A DNA stretch of 64,000 nucleotides from CAYPPG01 sp964412555 (lineage in GTDB: Bacteria > Hinthialibacterota > Hinthialibacteria > Hinthialibacterales > Hinthialibacteraceae), in contig CAYPPG010000018.1 in NCBI GenBank assembly GCA_964412555.1, forward strand, positions 51,275 to 115,274. Reading direction: 5' to 3'. Both the position numbers and the translations under genes were made by a program. A model generated the notes under the pieces. It worked only from the letters and a program-made list of their open reading frames with translations, ran no database searches and was not told the DNA's origin. Shown piece after piece: positions 23,766-31,964 of this stretch (position 1 is the stretch's first letter; each line of letters starts with the position of its first letter).

Positions 23766-25106
23766 CTACGATTCCTTCCCATCCGTCACCACAATATATA
23801 TCATCGTCGGTTCACGCGGATTCTCCGGCTTACGGTCCCGATTGGGGCGATCGACGGCCTGCTGCATATAGTGTTCCTGACCCTCCGGCAGCGGCCCGAT
23901 GTTTGTCGCGCGAATATTCGGAATATTCATCTGTGGTTCCTTCGGCGGTTCGATTTCGAACATGCCTGACTCTGTATTTAACAACTGTTCCCTTGTAAAG
24001 GTGATGATTCCCTTCCTCGGCTCCACGCGGCTGTTCGAATACCGGACTTTAAAGACTCCATTGGCATCGATCGACAAACGCGGAATCGGCGGATATGCCG
24101 GAATCGTGCCGCGCCCCTCGAACCAAAAGCGGGTATCGAAATTCGAAAGTTGTACCACTTTCCAATCGTCCCCAACCGGGGTTGCGACATACATTTGATT
24201 CTTTCCATTCTCATCGAAGCGCGTGTAACCGATATATGGATAGCCTTTCTCATCGACGACCATTGTACCGCCGTTCATGAGACCGTTTTTCTGGTCGATG
24301 TCATCGGCTACATCCGCCGTTTCCGGCCGGATGGGCAGCGCATACGGCGTGCCGTCCCACTTCTTCCAGGACAGTCCTTGATCTTCGCTTTTCGCATAAC
24401 ATACATCGTAATTCGTTACCACATCCGGCGTCTCCCGCCAGCACCAGGCGATGTGCAGCGTGCCGTTCTTGTCTTCACGAATCCCGCCGAACGGGTAAGC
24501 GTTGCAGTCCGGTTCATGGTCCATTCCATTGATGAACGACTCCCCGGTTCCTTTCCATTCCTGCGTCTCTTCGTCATAGCGCACCAGCAGGCGCATCCCC
24601 TTGCCGCTGCCGCCGTGGCGGTACATCATGAGCAGCGTCCCGTCGCGCAGTTTCATCAAAGTCGGATAGGTCACCCGCTCCTCATATTTCCCCTGCCATT
24701 CGTGAATCGCCTTGAAGGTTTGAATATCCCCCGGTTTCTCGGTGCGGTAATAATTGAGCGGCGCACAATGCATGTTGCCGGTGAGATGAAGATAGCCGGA
24801 ATTATCGAGAAAAATGATCACCTTGTTATGCGTATCCCAACCGACCTTCTCCGGCAGTTCGGCGAATTCCCACTCCGTCTCCCCCAATGTTCGCTTGGCT
24901 ACGGTGAGTTGGTGGTCTCCGTCATAAAAAGCGAGGTATTGATGGGTTCCGTCCGAGATCAGGCACCGCCCCCCGTTGACCGGGTGGGATGCAAGGCCTT
25001 TAGCGACGGGGATTTTCTTTACAATCTTACTTTCTGCAGAATGTTCAATCCAGAATAGATTCAAGGAACAAAAGAATATAACAATGTTCAAAAAGTGTCG
25101 AAACAT
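23766..25106 (-). CDS. Secreted BNR_4 (polysaccharide-lyase-like propeller) protein
   Basis: A 446-residue protein with signal peptide (MFRHFLNIVIFFCSLNLFW). The segment WDTHNKVIIFLDNSGYLHLTGNMHCAPLNYYRT is the diagnostic block of the BNR_4 family (PF15892), seven-bladed propellers that include ulvan lyases of PL24/PL25. Further blade motifs: YPTLMKLRDGTLLMMYRHGGSGKG, HIAWCWRETPD and KSEDQGLSWKKWDG. A role in cleaving an acidic, perhaps sulfated, polysaccharide is plausible with the sulfatase at 61520; this is inference. The C-terminal 40 residues are Pro/Asn-rich. Confidence 0.85.
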   Translation of the reverse strand: MFRHFLNIVIFFCSLNLFWIEHSAESKIVKKIPVAKGLASHPVNGGRCLISDGTHQYLAFYDGDHQLTVAKRTLGETEWEFAELPEKVGWDTHNKVIIFLDNSGYLHLTGNMHCAPLNYYRTEKPGDIQTFKAIHEWQGKYEERVTYPTLMKLRDGTLLMMYRHGGSGKGMRLLVRYDEETQEWKGTGESFINGMDHEPDCNAYPFGGIREDKNGTLHIAWCWRETPDVVTNYDVCYAKSEDQGLSWKKWDGTPYALPIRPETADVADDIDQKNGLMNGGTMVVDEKGYPYIGYTRFDENGKNQMYVATPVGDDWKVVQLSNFDTRFWFEGRGTIPAYPPIPRLSIDANGVFKVRYSNSRVEPRKGIITFTREQLLNTESGMFEIEPPKEPQMNIPNIRATNIGPLPEGQEHYMQQAVDRPNRDRKPENPREPTMIYIVVTDGKES

Positions 25107-25294
25107 GGGTCACTCCTTTCGCGGTTTTATTTAATGTACATTGGAATGGGATTGGAGGAAAGTTTTAGAGAGTATTCAATTCCTATATCAACATCATTTC
25201 ATATTCTCGTAGTTGTAAATTAGACACTTTTATTGGATAATCTATAGAAATGCATGTTTTATCAGCATGGAATAGACACTGGATATATGCATAA

Positions 25295-25545
25295 ATGAAA
25301 CGATATCAGCGAACAATCGAACATATATTTGAAATGCCGGTACGTTCTGATATAAAATGGGATGATATTGTATCATTGATAAAGCATTTGGTAGGAACGT
25401 CAAACAAGGAAGCGGTTCACGAGTACGATTTACCCTGAAAGGCGAATCTCTCGTGGTTCATGCACCCCATCCACAAAAAGAGCTGAATAAACCGACGGTT
25501 AAAGATATCAGAAGATACTTGATCCGAGCTGGAGAAAAACCGTGA
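25295..25545 (+). pseudogene. hicA: HicA-type mRNA interferase toxin with a frameshift
   Basis: The first frame reads MKRYQRTIEHIFEMPVRSDIKWDDIVSLIKHL to base 25390, then runs to an early stop. In the third frame the sequence continues GRNVKQGSGSRVRFTLKGES...VHAPHPQKEL...VKDIRRYLIRAGEKP to a TGA at 25545. The two pieces together are a full 84-residue HicA with its catalytic His (VVHAPHP). One missing G in the tttgg tract near 25390 explains the break. The stop overlaps the GTG of hicB (GTGA), so the normal operon order is kept. It is either a disabled toxin or a one-base sequencing error. Confidence 0.75.
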
Positions 25546-25961
25546 ATATGATGAAATACAAAGGATACTCCGCATGGCTGGAATACGATTCCGATGCCGA
25601 ACTGTTTCATGGGCGTGTATTGACGGCTCGTGACATTATCGTCTTCGAGGGAAAATCAGTGGAGGAACTCAAAGAAATGTTCCGTAGCGCTCTTGAGGAC
25701 TATTTCGAATTGTGCCAGGAAGAAGGCAAAGAGCCAGCCGAACCGGTCGACGGACAATTCGCTCCGAAAATCGCTCCGGAACAACTTGCGGAAGAACTTT
25801 TCAAAAACCGGGATCAAATCACGGATAACGAAGTCAATGCCTTGCTGCAAGTATGCGATTACGATCCGGGAGAAGACGGCTCGGAACACCGATTTTGGGG
25901 GCAGTGGTATTCGCTGAAAAGAGGGAAGGAAATTTTATCGAAGGTGGTGTCCAGTTTCTGA
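25542..25961 (+). CDS. hicB: HicB-type antitoxin
   Basis: Antitoxin partner of HicA that binds the toxin and normally also DNA. Residues 3-60 (MKYKGYSAWLEYDSDAELFHGRVL...VEELKEMFRSALEDYFELC) are the partial-RNase-H fold of HicB. The last 70 residues are unusual: instead of a clear ribbon-helix-helix or HTH domain there is FKNRDQITDNEVNALLQVC followed by a Trp/Tyr-rich end EHRFWGQWYSLKRG. The start may be GTG 25542, ATG 25548 or ATG 25551. The 3' end overlaps the convergent DUF4926 gene by 128 bases. Confidence 0.85.
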   Translation: MNMMKYKGYSAWLEYDSDAELFHGRVLTARDIIVFEGKSVEELKEMFRSALEDYFELCQEEGKEPAEPVDGQFAPKIAPEQLAEELFKNRDQITDNEVNALLQVCDYDPGEDGSEHRFWGQWYSLKRGKEILSKVVSSF

Positions 25962-26214
25962 ATCGATTGTCCTCTCCATCATCTTTCACCTTCTTTACCG
26001 GCCGGGCATTCGCAATCTCCCGAGGGGCAATCGGGCGGACTTGGAATGCGGAGAGTGAGACCACCGAGAGCGTTTCACCGGTCAACGTCATGAATTCGAC
26101 TTCGTATCCTTCGCCCCCGTTATGGAGCAGAACCACCGTGCCGATATCGCCACGGCTTAGTCCATGGTCGGGTAAGTCTATCGTCAATACGGCTCTATCC
26201 AGTTCCTGAAGCAT
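25834..26214 (-). CDS. DUF4926 domain protein, extended C terminus
   Basis: Residues 1-75 (MLQELDRAVLTIDLPDHGL then RGDIGTVVLLHNGGEGYEVEF) match the small beta-barrel DUF4926, usually a 60-80 residue protein seen near toxin-antitoxin or restriction genes. The frame here goes on for about 50 basic residues antisense to the hicB tail; that part may be an artefact of a lost stop. Function unknown; partner of a neighbouring system is an inference. Confidence 0.65.
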   Translation of the reverse strand: MLQELDRAVLTIDLPDHGLSRGDIGTVVLLHNGGEGYEVEFMTLTGETLSVVSLSAFQVRPIAPREIANARPVKKVKDDGEDNRFRNWTPPSIKFPSLFSANTTAPKIGVPSRLLPDRNRILAARH

Positions 26215-26362
26215 GGTTTTTCCTTCCGATAGGAATCTCGTTATTTTCGTTCAAAATAATATGTGTATCGATCGATTATAAGGTGAAAATAAATGATAAT
26301 AAGGTGTACTGGGTACTGTCCTGTCTCGAATTCGAATAGCACTTATGGCAGTTTGCCCAATT

Positions 26363-26472
26363 CCCGCAGGGGCAGATGCAACTTGCCCCTGCTACCCGGG
26401 AGGATTGACTTAAACGGGATACAAATGGCATATTCCCCGGGTACCCAGGGCAAGCGAAGTCTGCCCTGGCTA
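26363..26472. repeat. Pair of REP palindromes left of the RAYT gene (family D)
   Basis: 26363-26400: cgcaggggcagatgcaac then ttgcccctgctacccggg; read on the other strand it is GTAG followed by a hairpin with 8-base stem CAGGGGCA/TGCCCCTG. 26435-26472: gggtacccagggcaagcgaa then gtctgccctggc, a hairpin CCAGGGCA/TGCCCTGG in opposite orientation. The GTAG head plus imperfect hairpin is the known layout of REPs served by RAYT transposases. Confidence 0.8.
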
Positions 26473-26519
26473 TAGTGCACAGCACTATCAAATCTGTATC
26501 TAATATTGAGAAAACAATC

Positions 26520-27071
26520 ATGAACACAACTTCTCACCCCCATAATCCCTCAAAATATCCAACCAATTCCAACCTTATACGTGTCAACGAAGCCGGTCAT
26601 ATCCATTTCGTTACAACAACTTGCTACGATAAAAAACTATTCTTTTCCCAAAGTTGGACTCGAAAACTCGTTATGGATGCAATCAATCATATGCGCAGCA
26701 AAAAGGGATTTTTGCTATTGGGATACGTCTTAATGCCAGATCATGCCCATTTCCTACTTGTACCGGCCCCATGTCAAACTATTTCCAAAGCCGTCAAACA
26801 TATAAAATGGTACTCTGCGATCAAGTTGTTGGCTTCATTACGGAAAAAAGGGATGGACGAGAAAGCATTGTGGAAACCAGGTTTCTATGATTTTAATATA
26901 TACACACAACAGAAATTGATGGAGAAACTGAACTATTGCCATATGAATCCTGTCAAAGGCGGTTTGGTTGAATCCCCGGAGAAATGGCTGTATTCTAGTT
27001 TTTGCAATTATGAAAATGAGGATGACAGTGTTTTTCGGGTTGACCGGTGGTGGGATTATTGGAAACTATGA
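26520..27071 (+). CDS. REP-associated tyrosine transposase (RAYT)
   Basis: Single-domain Y1 HUH transposase, 183 residues. The HUH pair is His75-Ala-His77 in VLMPDHAHFLL; the C-terminal NYCHMNPVKGGLV with Tyr139 and EKWLYSSFCNY are the family's usual end. RAYTs nick REP hairpins and are thought to spread them. ATG 26520 is supported by position; the 15 codons upstream in frame come from the left REP region. Alternative calls such as IS200/IS605 TnpA are less likely because of the flanking REPs and the length. Confidence 0.92.
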   Translation: MNTTSHPHNPSKYPTNSNLIRVNEAGHIHFVTTTCYDKKLFFSQSWTRKLVMDAINHMRSKKGFLLLGYVLMPDHAHFLLVPAPCQTISKAVKHIKWYSAIKLLASLRKKGMDEKALWKPGFYDFNIYTQQKLMEKLNYCHMNPVKGGLVESPEKWLYSSFCNYENEDDSVFRVDRWWDYWKL

Positions 27072-27078
27072 GGAAATC

Positions 27079-27203
27079 CGGCAGGGGCAGATACAACTTG
27101 CCCCTGCTACCCGGTGCTCAACATCACTGGGTACCCAGGGCAAGCGAAGTCTGCCCTGGCTTTGGTCACTGGGTACTCAGGGCAAGCGAAATCTGTCCTG
27201 CCT
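27079..27203. repeat. Three REP palindromes right of the RAYT gene (family D)
   Basis: 27079-27114 (caggggcagatacaac then ttgcccctgctaccc), 27129-27161 (gggtacccagggcaagcgaa then gtctgccctggct) and 27171-27203 (gggtactcagggcaagcgaa then atctgtcctgcct). The first two mirror the left pair in the same order; the third is a degenerate extra copy. Confidence 0.8.
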
Positions 27204-27315
27204 TCAATCCCCAAAACACTTTTAGTACTTTGAAGAGGCTCCCACAGGGTGGTATTCTCTTTTATTTGGTTTTAAGATAAACACGTCTCAATTCCTTTCC
27301 GTGAAAGGATTCGTC

Positions 27316-29010
27316 ATGAATTATACAAGCCTTATCCATGCGTTTGAGATCGAACATTTCAAATCGATTTCTGAAAAAGCCACAATTCCATTAAAACCGA
27401 TCACATTAATCTTTGGGCCGAATTCTTCCGGAAAGTCCTCAATCATCCAATCGTTGTTGCTACTCAAACAAACGCTTACTGAATCATCAAGCAAAGACAC
27501 GATTCTTTTATCCAAAGGTTCTCTGGTAGATTTGGGTAGTTACAAGGACTTTGTTTTCAAAAATGACATCACACGGAAAATATCATTCACGATATCAGTT
27601 GTATTGCCGGATGACATATCACTTGATTGTCTTTTACCCCACACTGTTCAAGACAATGATTTGGATGATATAGTTTTTTCAATGAAAAGAATAAGTGAGC
27701 TCTTCAAATACATAAAAAAAATGAAATTAGAAATAACATTCTGTTACAATTCTCTCGATTCAATAATTTCAATAGACTCATTTAGATTATTCCTTGCTGA
27801 GGAAACTCAACCTGCAGTTAAATATGTGAAAGATACTGAGAATGGTTCATTTACTGTGAAAGAACTGAACAAAAATCATCCTTCTATAATTGGTATATTC
27901 AACTTGTTATCAGATCAAAATTTTAAAATAATCGATTTGAAGAAAGGGTTAAATGAATTCTCTACCGATCTATATTATCAACTTTTGAATAATTTGGAAA
28001 ATATGGAATACGATGAGAAATGTTTTTGTGAATATTTGATTAATAGTAACATCGCCGATTTGTATAAAAAATATATATTTGAAAAACAACCTGATTCATG
28101 GAAAATAGTCCTTGAAGAGAGAGAGGGAGATATAGAAGTTAAGAAAGAATTTGATTTCATTGAGATATTGAATCGAATAGAAGCAAACAATGAATATTTT
28201 TTATTCAATATAAAGAAATACAATTATCAATTTTTGCATGGTTACTTTCCTGAAAAATTATCCAAAATTAATCTACATGTAATACCTCTATCAGCGAGCA
28301 ATTGCATCGAGCATTTTCTTCGTGATTTCATATATTTGGGACCTTTCAGAGCCATGCCGGAAAGGTACTATCAGAGAACAGGAGATATTCCTTCCTTTGT
28401 GGGAATAAGAGGAGAATCTTTTCCTTTCTTGTTATACAATAATTCACAATCACTTGATCAATTGAATGATGCGCTATCTCGTTTTAACATCGATTACCAA
28501 GTCAAAGTATCAAAGATAGCAATGTCCGATACAGATTTGGATGATTTGTTTGCGCTTCGTTTTATCAATAAAAAGACCGGTGTCGAATCCAGCATTCGAG
28601 ATGTCGGCTTCGGTTTCAGCCAAGTGCTCCCGATTATTATGCAAAGTGTAATATCGAATCAATCGTTTATCATTATTGAGCAACCGGAACTCCATATTCA
28701 TCCTGCTCTACAAACCGAACTGGGTGATCTGTTCATCAATTCATCACTGGGAGAACAGCAAAATAAATTTCTCATTGAAACTCATAGCGAACATTTGATC
28801 TTGCGGATATTGAGGCGAATTCGTGAAACAACTGCAGGAGAGATACCGGAACATGTTCAACCGATAAAACCGGAGGATATCTGCGTACTCTATGTTGAAC
28901 CCAGCGAAAAGGGGAGTATAGTGAAGGAAATGAAAGTTGACGAAAATGGCGAATTTTTGGAATGGTGGCCTGGCGGTTTCTTTACGGAACGCGCTGAAGA
29001 ATTGTTTTGA
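27316..29010 (+). CDS. OLD-like AAA ATPase with C-terminal DUF3696
   Basis: A 564-residue ATPase. Walker A is FGPNSSGKSSIIQSLLLLK (residues 33-51); a long AT-rich middle (100-350) is predicted coiled or helical arm; the signature region is IRDVGFGFSQVLPII, Walker B FIIIEQPELHIHP near 455, and the switch histidine ETHSEHLILRILRRI. The end EFLEWWPGGFFTERAEELF is the DUF3696 tail. ABC-type AAA_15/AAA_21 ATPases of this sort power defence systems such as PARIS, Septu and Gabija relatives. ATG 27316 follows gaaagga; the GTG at 27301 would leave that site inside the gene. Two bases separate it from the next gene. Base composition is clearly more AT-rich than neighbours, a sign of transfer. Confidence 0.9.
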   Translation: MNYTSLIHAFEIEHFKSISEKATIPLKPITLIFGPNSSGKSSIIQSLLLLKQTLTESSSKDTILLSKGSLVDLGSYKDFVFKNDITRKISFTISVVLPDDISLDCLLPHTVQDNDLDDIVFSMKRISELFKYIKKMKLEITFCYNSLDSIISIDSFRLFLAEETQPAVKYVKDTENGSFTVKELNKNHPSIIGIFNLLSDQNFKIIDLKKGLNEFSTDLYYQLLNNLENMEYDEKCFCEYLINSNIADLYKKYIFEKQPDSWKIVLEEREGDIEVKKEFDFIEILNRIEANNEYFLFNIKKYNYQFLHGYFPEKLSKINLHVIPLSASNCIEHFLRDFIYLGPFRAMPERYYQRTGDIPSFVGIRGESFPFLLYNNSQSLDQLNDALSRFNIDYQVKVSKIAMSDTDLDDLFALRFINKKTGVESSIRDVGFGFSQVLPIIMQSVISNQSFIIIEQPELHIHPALQTELGDLFINSSLGEQQNKFLIETHSEHLILRILRRIRETTAGEIPEHVQPIKPEDICVLYVEPSEKGSIVKEMKVDENGEFLEWWPGGFFTERAEELF

Positions 29011-29012
29011 TC

Positions 29013-29933
29013 ATGTTAAAAGAATTTGTCATCGAGCCTGATGTTCTTTCCGATTGGCGGGATTTTAGATATTTCATCGAGAATATTGGAATCGATAAAG
29101 GACGCCTTTTAGTGTCTTTTCCTGCAAAATGGCGGAAATATGTGATAGAAATTGTAAAGAATAATGCAAAACAACTAGAATTCAAACGTGCAGAAGAAAT
29201 GTTAAACGGTATTTCCCATGCAATTGTTAAAGCGGGACGTCCGTATGATGGCAACATGAGCTGGATTGATAATTCTGTTAAGCAAAATTCAAATTTGCCT
29301 TTTCATGCAGTTATTTTCAAATCTTTACTTGAAAATGCCCCCTCAAATTTCCTCAATTATCAGAGTATTGATCACAATCAACCTTTATGGAATATAGAAA
29401 GAGAAAAAGCAATTGCTAGAAATCCCATGGAAATATCTGAATTTCTAACTCCCCTTTTCAATCACGCAAAAACCATTCTCTTTATTGATCCTTATTTTAG
29501 GCCGAGCGAGAACCGATATAGGAATGCATTTCGGAAATATCTTCCAAAGATCTATTCACTTCATGAAAATCCACCTGAAGTCGAAATATTTTGTAAATAT
29601 CCTGAACGAGAAAGAGATCAAATTCCGAAAGATCAATGGAAATCGATTTGTAATGAAGCATTATCAGATACTATTCCAAATGACACAACAGTAAAAATAA
29701 CACGATGTGAACAGATGGAAAAGAAAGATGGTCTACATCCACGGTATGTTTTAACAAATCGCGGTGGTATCAGGGTAGATTGGGGATTGGATGAAGGAAG
29801 AGAAGGTGAAACCACGGATGTTTCTCTTCTGGCTCATTCATTATATTTGAGAAGGTGGCAAGATTACAAAGGCCCCACGTCATCGTTCAATCATGTTGAC
29901 GTTATTACTGTGCATGGGACTGCTAGTGTATGA
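29013..29933 (+). CDS. PLD-like protein partner of the DUF3696 ATPase
   Basis: A 306-residue protein. Two blocks look like a phospholipase-D-type fold: a hydrophobic strand with acidic turn TILFIDPYFRPSENRYRNAF (153-172), and LHPRYVLTNRGGIRVDWGLDEG (241-262), where His242-x-Arg244 stands where PLD nucleases carry HxK. Only one such motif is present and Lys is replaced by Arg, so activity is not certain; dimerisation would be needed. The N-terminal half (1-140) is helical with SFPAKWRKYVIE, of no family I recognise. It is translated directly after the ATPase and shares its AT-rich composition. An effector nuclease or lipase role is inference. ATG 29013 is preferred over the overlapping TTG 29007. 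Confidence 0.7.
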   Translation: MLKEFVIEPDVLSDWRDFRYFIENIGIDKGRLLVSFPAKWRKYVIEIVKNNAKQLEFKRAEEMLNGISHAIVKAGRPYDGNMSWIDNSVKQNSNLPFHAVIFKSLLENAPSNFLNYQSIDHNQPLWNIEREKAIARNPMEISEFLTPLFNHAKTILFIDPYFRPSENRYRNAFRKYLPKIYSLHENPPEVEIFCKYPERERDQIPKDQWKSICNEALSDTIPNDTTVKITRCEQMEKKDGLHPRYVLTNRGGIRVDWGLDEGREGETTDVSLLAHSLYLRRWQDYKGPTSSFNHVDVITVHGTASV

Positions 29934-30000
29934 CAATATAAAATCTACGGAGTACATATCCATCATTGGATGATAGCTCTTTTGGTAATTTGCAAAAACC

Positions 30001-30034
30001 CGACAGGGGCAGATACAACTTGCCCCTGCTACCC
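30001..30034. repeat. Solitary family D REP palindrome
   Basis: cgacaggggcagatacaa then cttgcccctgctaccc, identical in its core to the REP at 27079 beside the RAYT gene. It marks the right edge of the AT-rich two-gene unit. Confidence 0.8.
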
Positions 30035-30146
30035 TCTCACCACCCACCCCGCCCCTCTTCATTTTCCCACCCCCAACCGTTATGATCAACTTCAAAACCA
30101 TTACGACACCCAACGCTACGCGTTCACTCGACGGAGGTACACAACG

Positions 30147-31703
30147 ATGACCGATCAGACTCAAACTCATTTCCAATCTTGCAGCTGCTGCATGTCCCGA
30201 TCCTGCGCCAACAGCGGTTTGAACCGCCGGGATTTTCTGGCCGGGGCGGGGATGGTGACCGGCGGATTGGCGCTTTCTTCGCTCGCCACGTCCGCTTTCG
30301 CGCAAGGCAAGCAGCCGGACCACGCTCAGCCGATCCGTCTGCCGCTCAAAGTCCAGCCCGTGCTGGTGTATAATATCCCACAAAAACGGGAAGGCACCAG
30401 TTGGCGCGGGTGGGGCGGCATTCACAATGAACAAATCGCCTCGGAAGAACGTTCCCGCATCATGAACGAACTGAACGGACTGAAGAACGGCGCCGATTTC
30501 CCTATGGAAATTCTGCCCATCGTGAATGTTCAGAATCCCGAACAAGGGGCGAAAGCGGCCAAAGGCGATCATGATGTGCTGATCATGTACGCCGCCAGTT
30601 CCTGGGTTCAAACCTTGGAAGCGCTCGTCAATCCCGACAAATGGACACTCATCTTTCTCCGCCACCGTTCCGGTCCGGTCTATTTATGGTACGAGATCGT
30701 CTCCAACCGCTTCCTGCGCAAAACCGTCGATGAATTCGGTCAGCCCTGCGTCACGACGCGCGATGTGGTGGTGGACTATCCGGATGAACTGCTGTGGCGT
30801 CTGCGCGCGCTTTCCGGGCTGAAGAACACCATCGGCAAGAAAGTCGTCTGCGTCGGCGGCCCCTCCGGCTGGGGACATGGCGGGCAGAAAGCACCGGAAC
30901 TGACGCGCGATGTGTTCAAAATGGAACTCATCGACGTGCCCTACGATGACTTGGGCAAACTGATCCAAAAAGCGCGGGAAAATCAAACACTCGTGAAATA
31001 CTGCAATGCCGAAGCTGAAAAATTTTTGAAAGAGGATGGCATTACACTGCATACATCGAAAGACTTTGTTACCAAATGCTTCCTACTTACCGAAGTCTTC
31101 CATGGCCTGATGAACGAGGCGCAGACCGATACGATTACCATCAATCAATGCATGGGCACGATCATGAACGTGTCGGAAACCACCGCCTGCCTGCCGTTGA
31201 TGTCGATCAACGATGAGGGGCTGATGGCGTATTGTGAATCGGATTTCGTCGTGATCCCCTCTGGCATTCTGCTGCACTATATTTCCGGCAAACCGAGTTT
31301 CTTGAACGATCCCACCTATCCGCACGATAGTTTGGTCACCTTGGCGCACTGCACGGCGCCGCGGAAGATGGACGGCAAGAAATACGAGCCGGCGAAGATC
31401 ATGACCCACTTCGAATCCGACTGGGGCGCCGCTCCGAAAGTCGAGATGGAACTCGGCCAGAAAATTACCGTCATCGATCCCGATTTCAATTTCGAAAAAT
31501 GGTGCGGATTCGAGGCGGAAATCGTCGACAATCCGTTTCTCGATATCTGTCGTTCGCAGATTGACGTCCAGTTCCAGGTCGACACGGACAAACTCAACGA
31601 CGAAACACGCGGTTTCCATTGGATGGTCTGCTACGACAATTATGTAAAAGAAATGGAATATGCCGTCAAGAAACTCGGGATGGAATGGGTTGATTTGACG
31701 TAA
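30147..31703 (+). CDS. Tat-exported sugar-isomerase-like protein
   Basis: A 518-residue protein with a Cys-rich leader CSCCMSRSC at residues 12-20 and then a Tat signal NRRDFLAGAGMVTGGLALS (cleavage near AFAQG). The mature part has a two-lobed alpha/beta fold similar to the N-terminal domains of L-fucose/L-arabinose isomerase-like proteins that occur with Tat signals in Planctomycetes; blocks include HDVLIMYAASSW, VVCVGGPSGWGHGG and NQCMGTIMNVSETTACLPLMSIND. Exported, metal- or sugar-related, but reaction not known. ATG 30147 has acggaggt eight bases upstream. The N-terminal extension of the open frame back to 29970 is repeat sequence and is rejected. Confidence 0.75.
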   Translation: MTDQTQTHFQSCSCCMSRSCANSGLNRRDFLAGAGMVTGGLALSSLATSAFAQGKQPDHAQPIRLPLKVQPVLVYNIPQKREGTSWRGWGGIHNEQIASEERSRIMNELNGLKNGADFPMEILPIVNVQNPEQGAKAAKGDHDVLIMYAASSWVQTLEALVNPDKWTLIFLRHRSGPVYLWYEIVSNRFLRKTVDEFGQPCVTTRDVVVDYPDELLWRLRALSGLKNTIGKKVVCVGGPSGWGHGGQKAPELTRDVFKMELIDVPYDDLGKLIQKARENQTLVKYCNAEAEKFLKEDGITLHTSKDFVTKCFLLTEVFHGLMNEAQTDTITINQCMGTIMNVSETTACLPLMSINDEGLMAYCESDFVVIPSGILLHYISGKPSFLNDPTYPHDSLVTLAHCTAPRKMDGKKYEPAKIMTHFESDWGAAPKVEMELGQKITVIDPDFNFEKWCGFEAEIVDNPFLDICRSQIDVQFQVDTDKLNDETRGFHWMVCYDNYVKEMEYAVKKLGMEWVDLT

Positions 31704-31721
31704 GAGAGCAGGTTTTTCTGA

Positions 31722-31874
31722 CACCCCTTCAGGGTGGGGTTTCTCGTGGTGTTGACCGTTTCCAGGGGCGTTGCCTACCTTCTTATACCCCTTCAGGGTA
31801 CTTCTCCCCCCGATTTCGGGGGGGAGAGATAGAGGGGGAAATCAAAACGTTGCCCGCTGGCTACCTTCTTATAC
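31722..31874. repeat. Family A repeat with an internal duplication and a second hairpin
   Basis: caccccttcagggtg begins the copy; the core ccaggggcgttgcc is followed at once by taccttcttatacc. Then come a second ccccttcagggt hairpin, a strong hairpin ctccccccgatttcgggggggag (31804-31826), and again cgttgcccgctggctaccttcttatac. The terminal accccgttggggt module is absent. Confidence 0.7.
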
Positions 31875-31964
31875 ATTTCCAAACTATTGCTCCCACTACC
31901 CTTGGGATTAATTAAAGGAAAAACCGATTTTATACAAAACCCAACACCTAAAACCCAACAACAC

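Larger units (their letters stand above)
26363..27203 (+). mobile_element. REPtron: RAYT gene flanked by inverted REP palindromes
   Basis: One transposase gene (26520-27071) bracketed by two REPs on the left and three on the right, all family D. Solitary copies elsewhere in the window (30001-30034, 40526-40566) may have been spread in trans. No IS-type terminal inverted repeats or target duplications were seen, consistent with RAYT biology. Confidence 0.75.

Noticed and set aside
24150..25058. 302-codon open frame antisense to the BNR_4 gene
   Set aside because: No domain, and the minus strand codes a full BNR_4 protein with signal peptide.
25295..25545. Programmed frameshifting in hicA
   Set aside because: There is no slippery heptamer with downstream structure; a simple one-base loss is enough to explain it.
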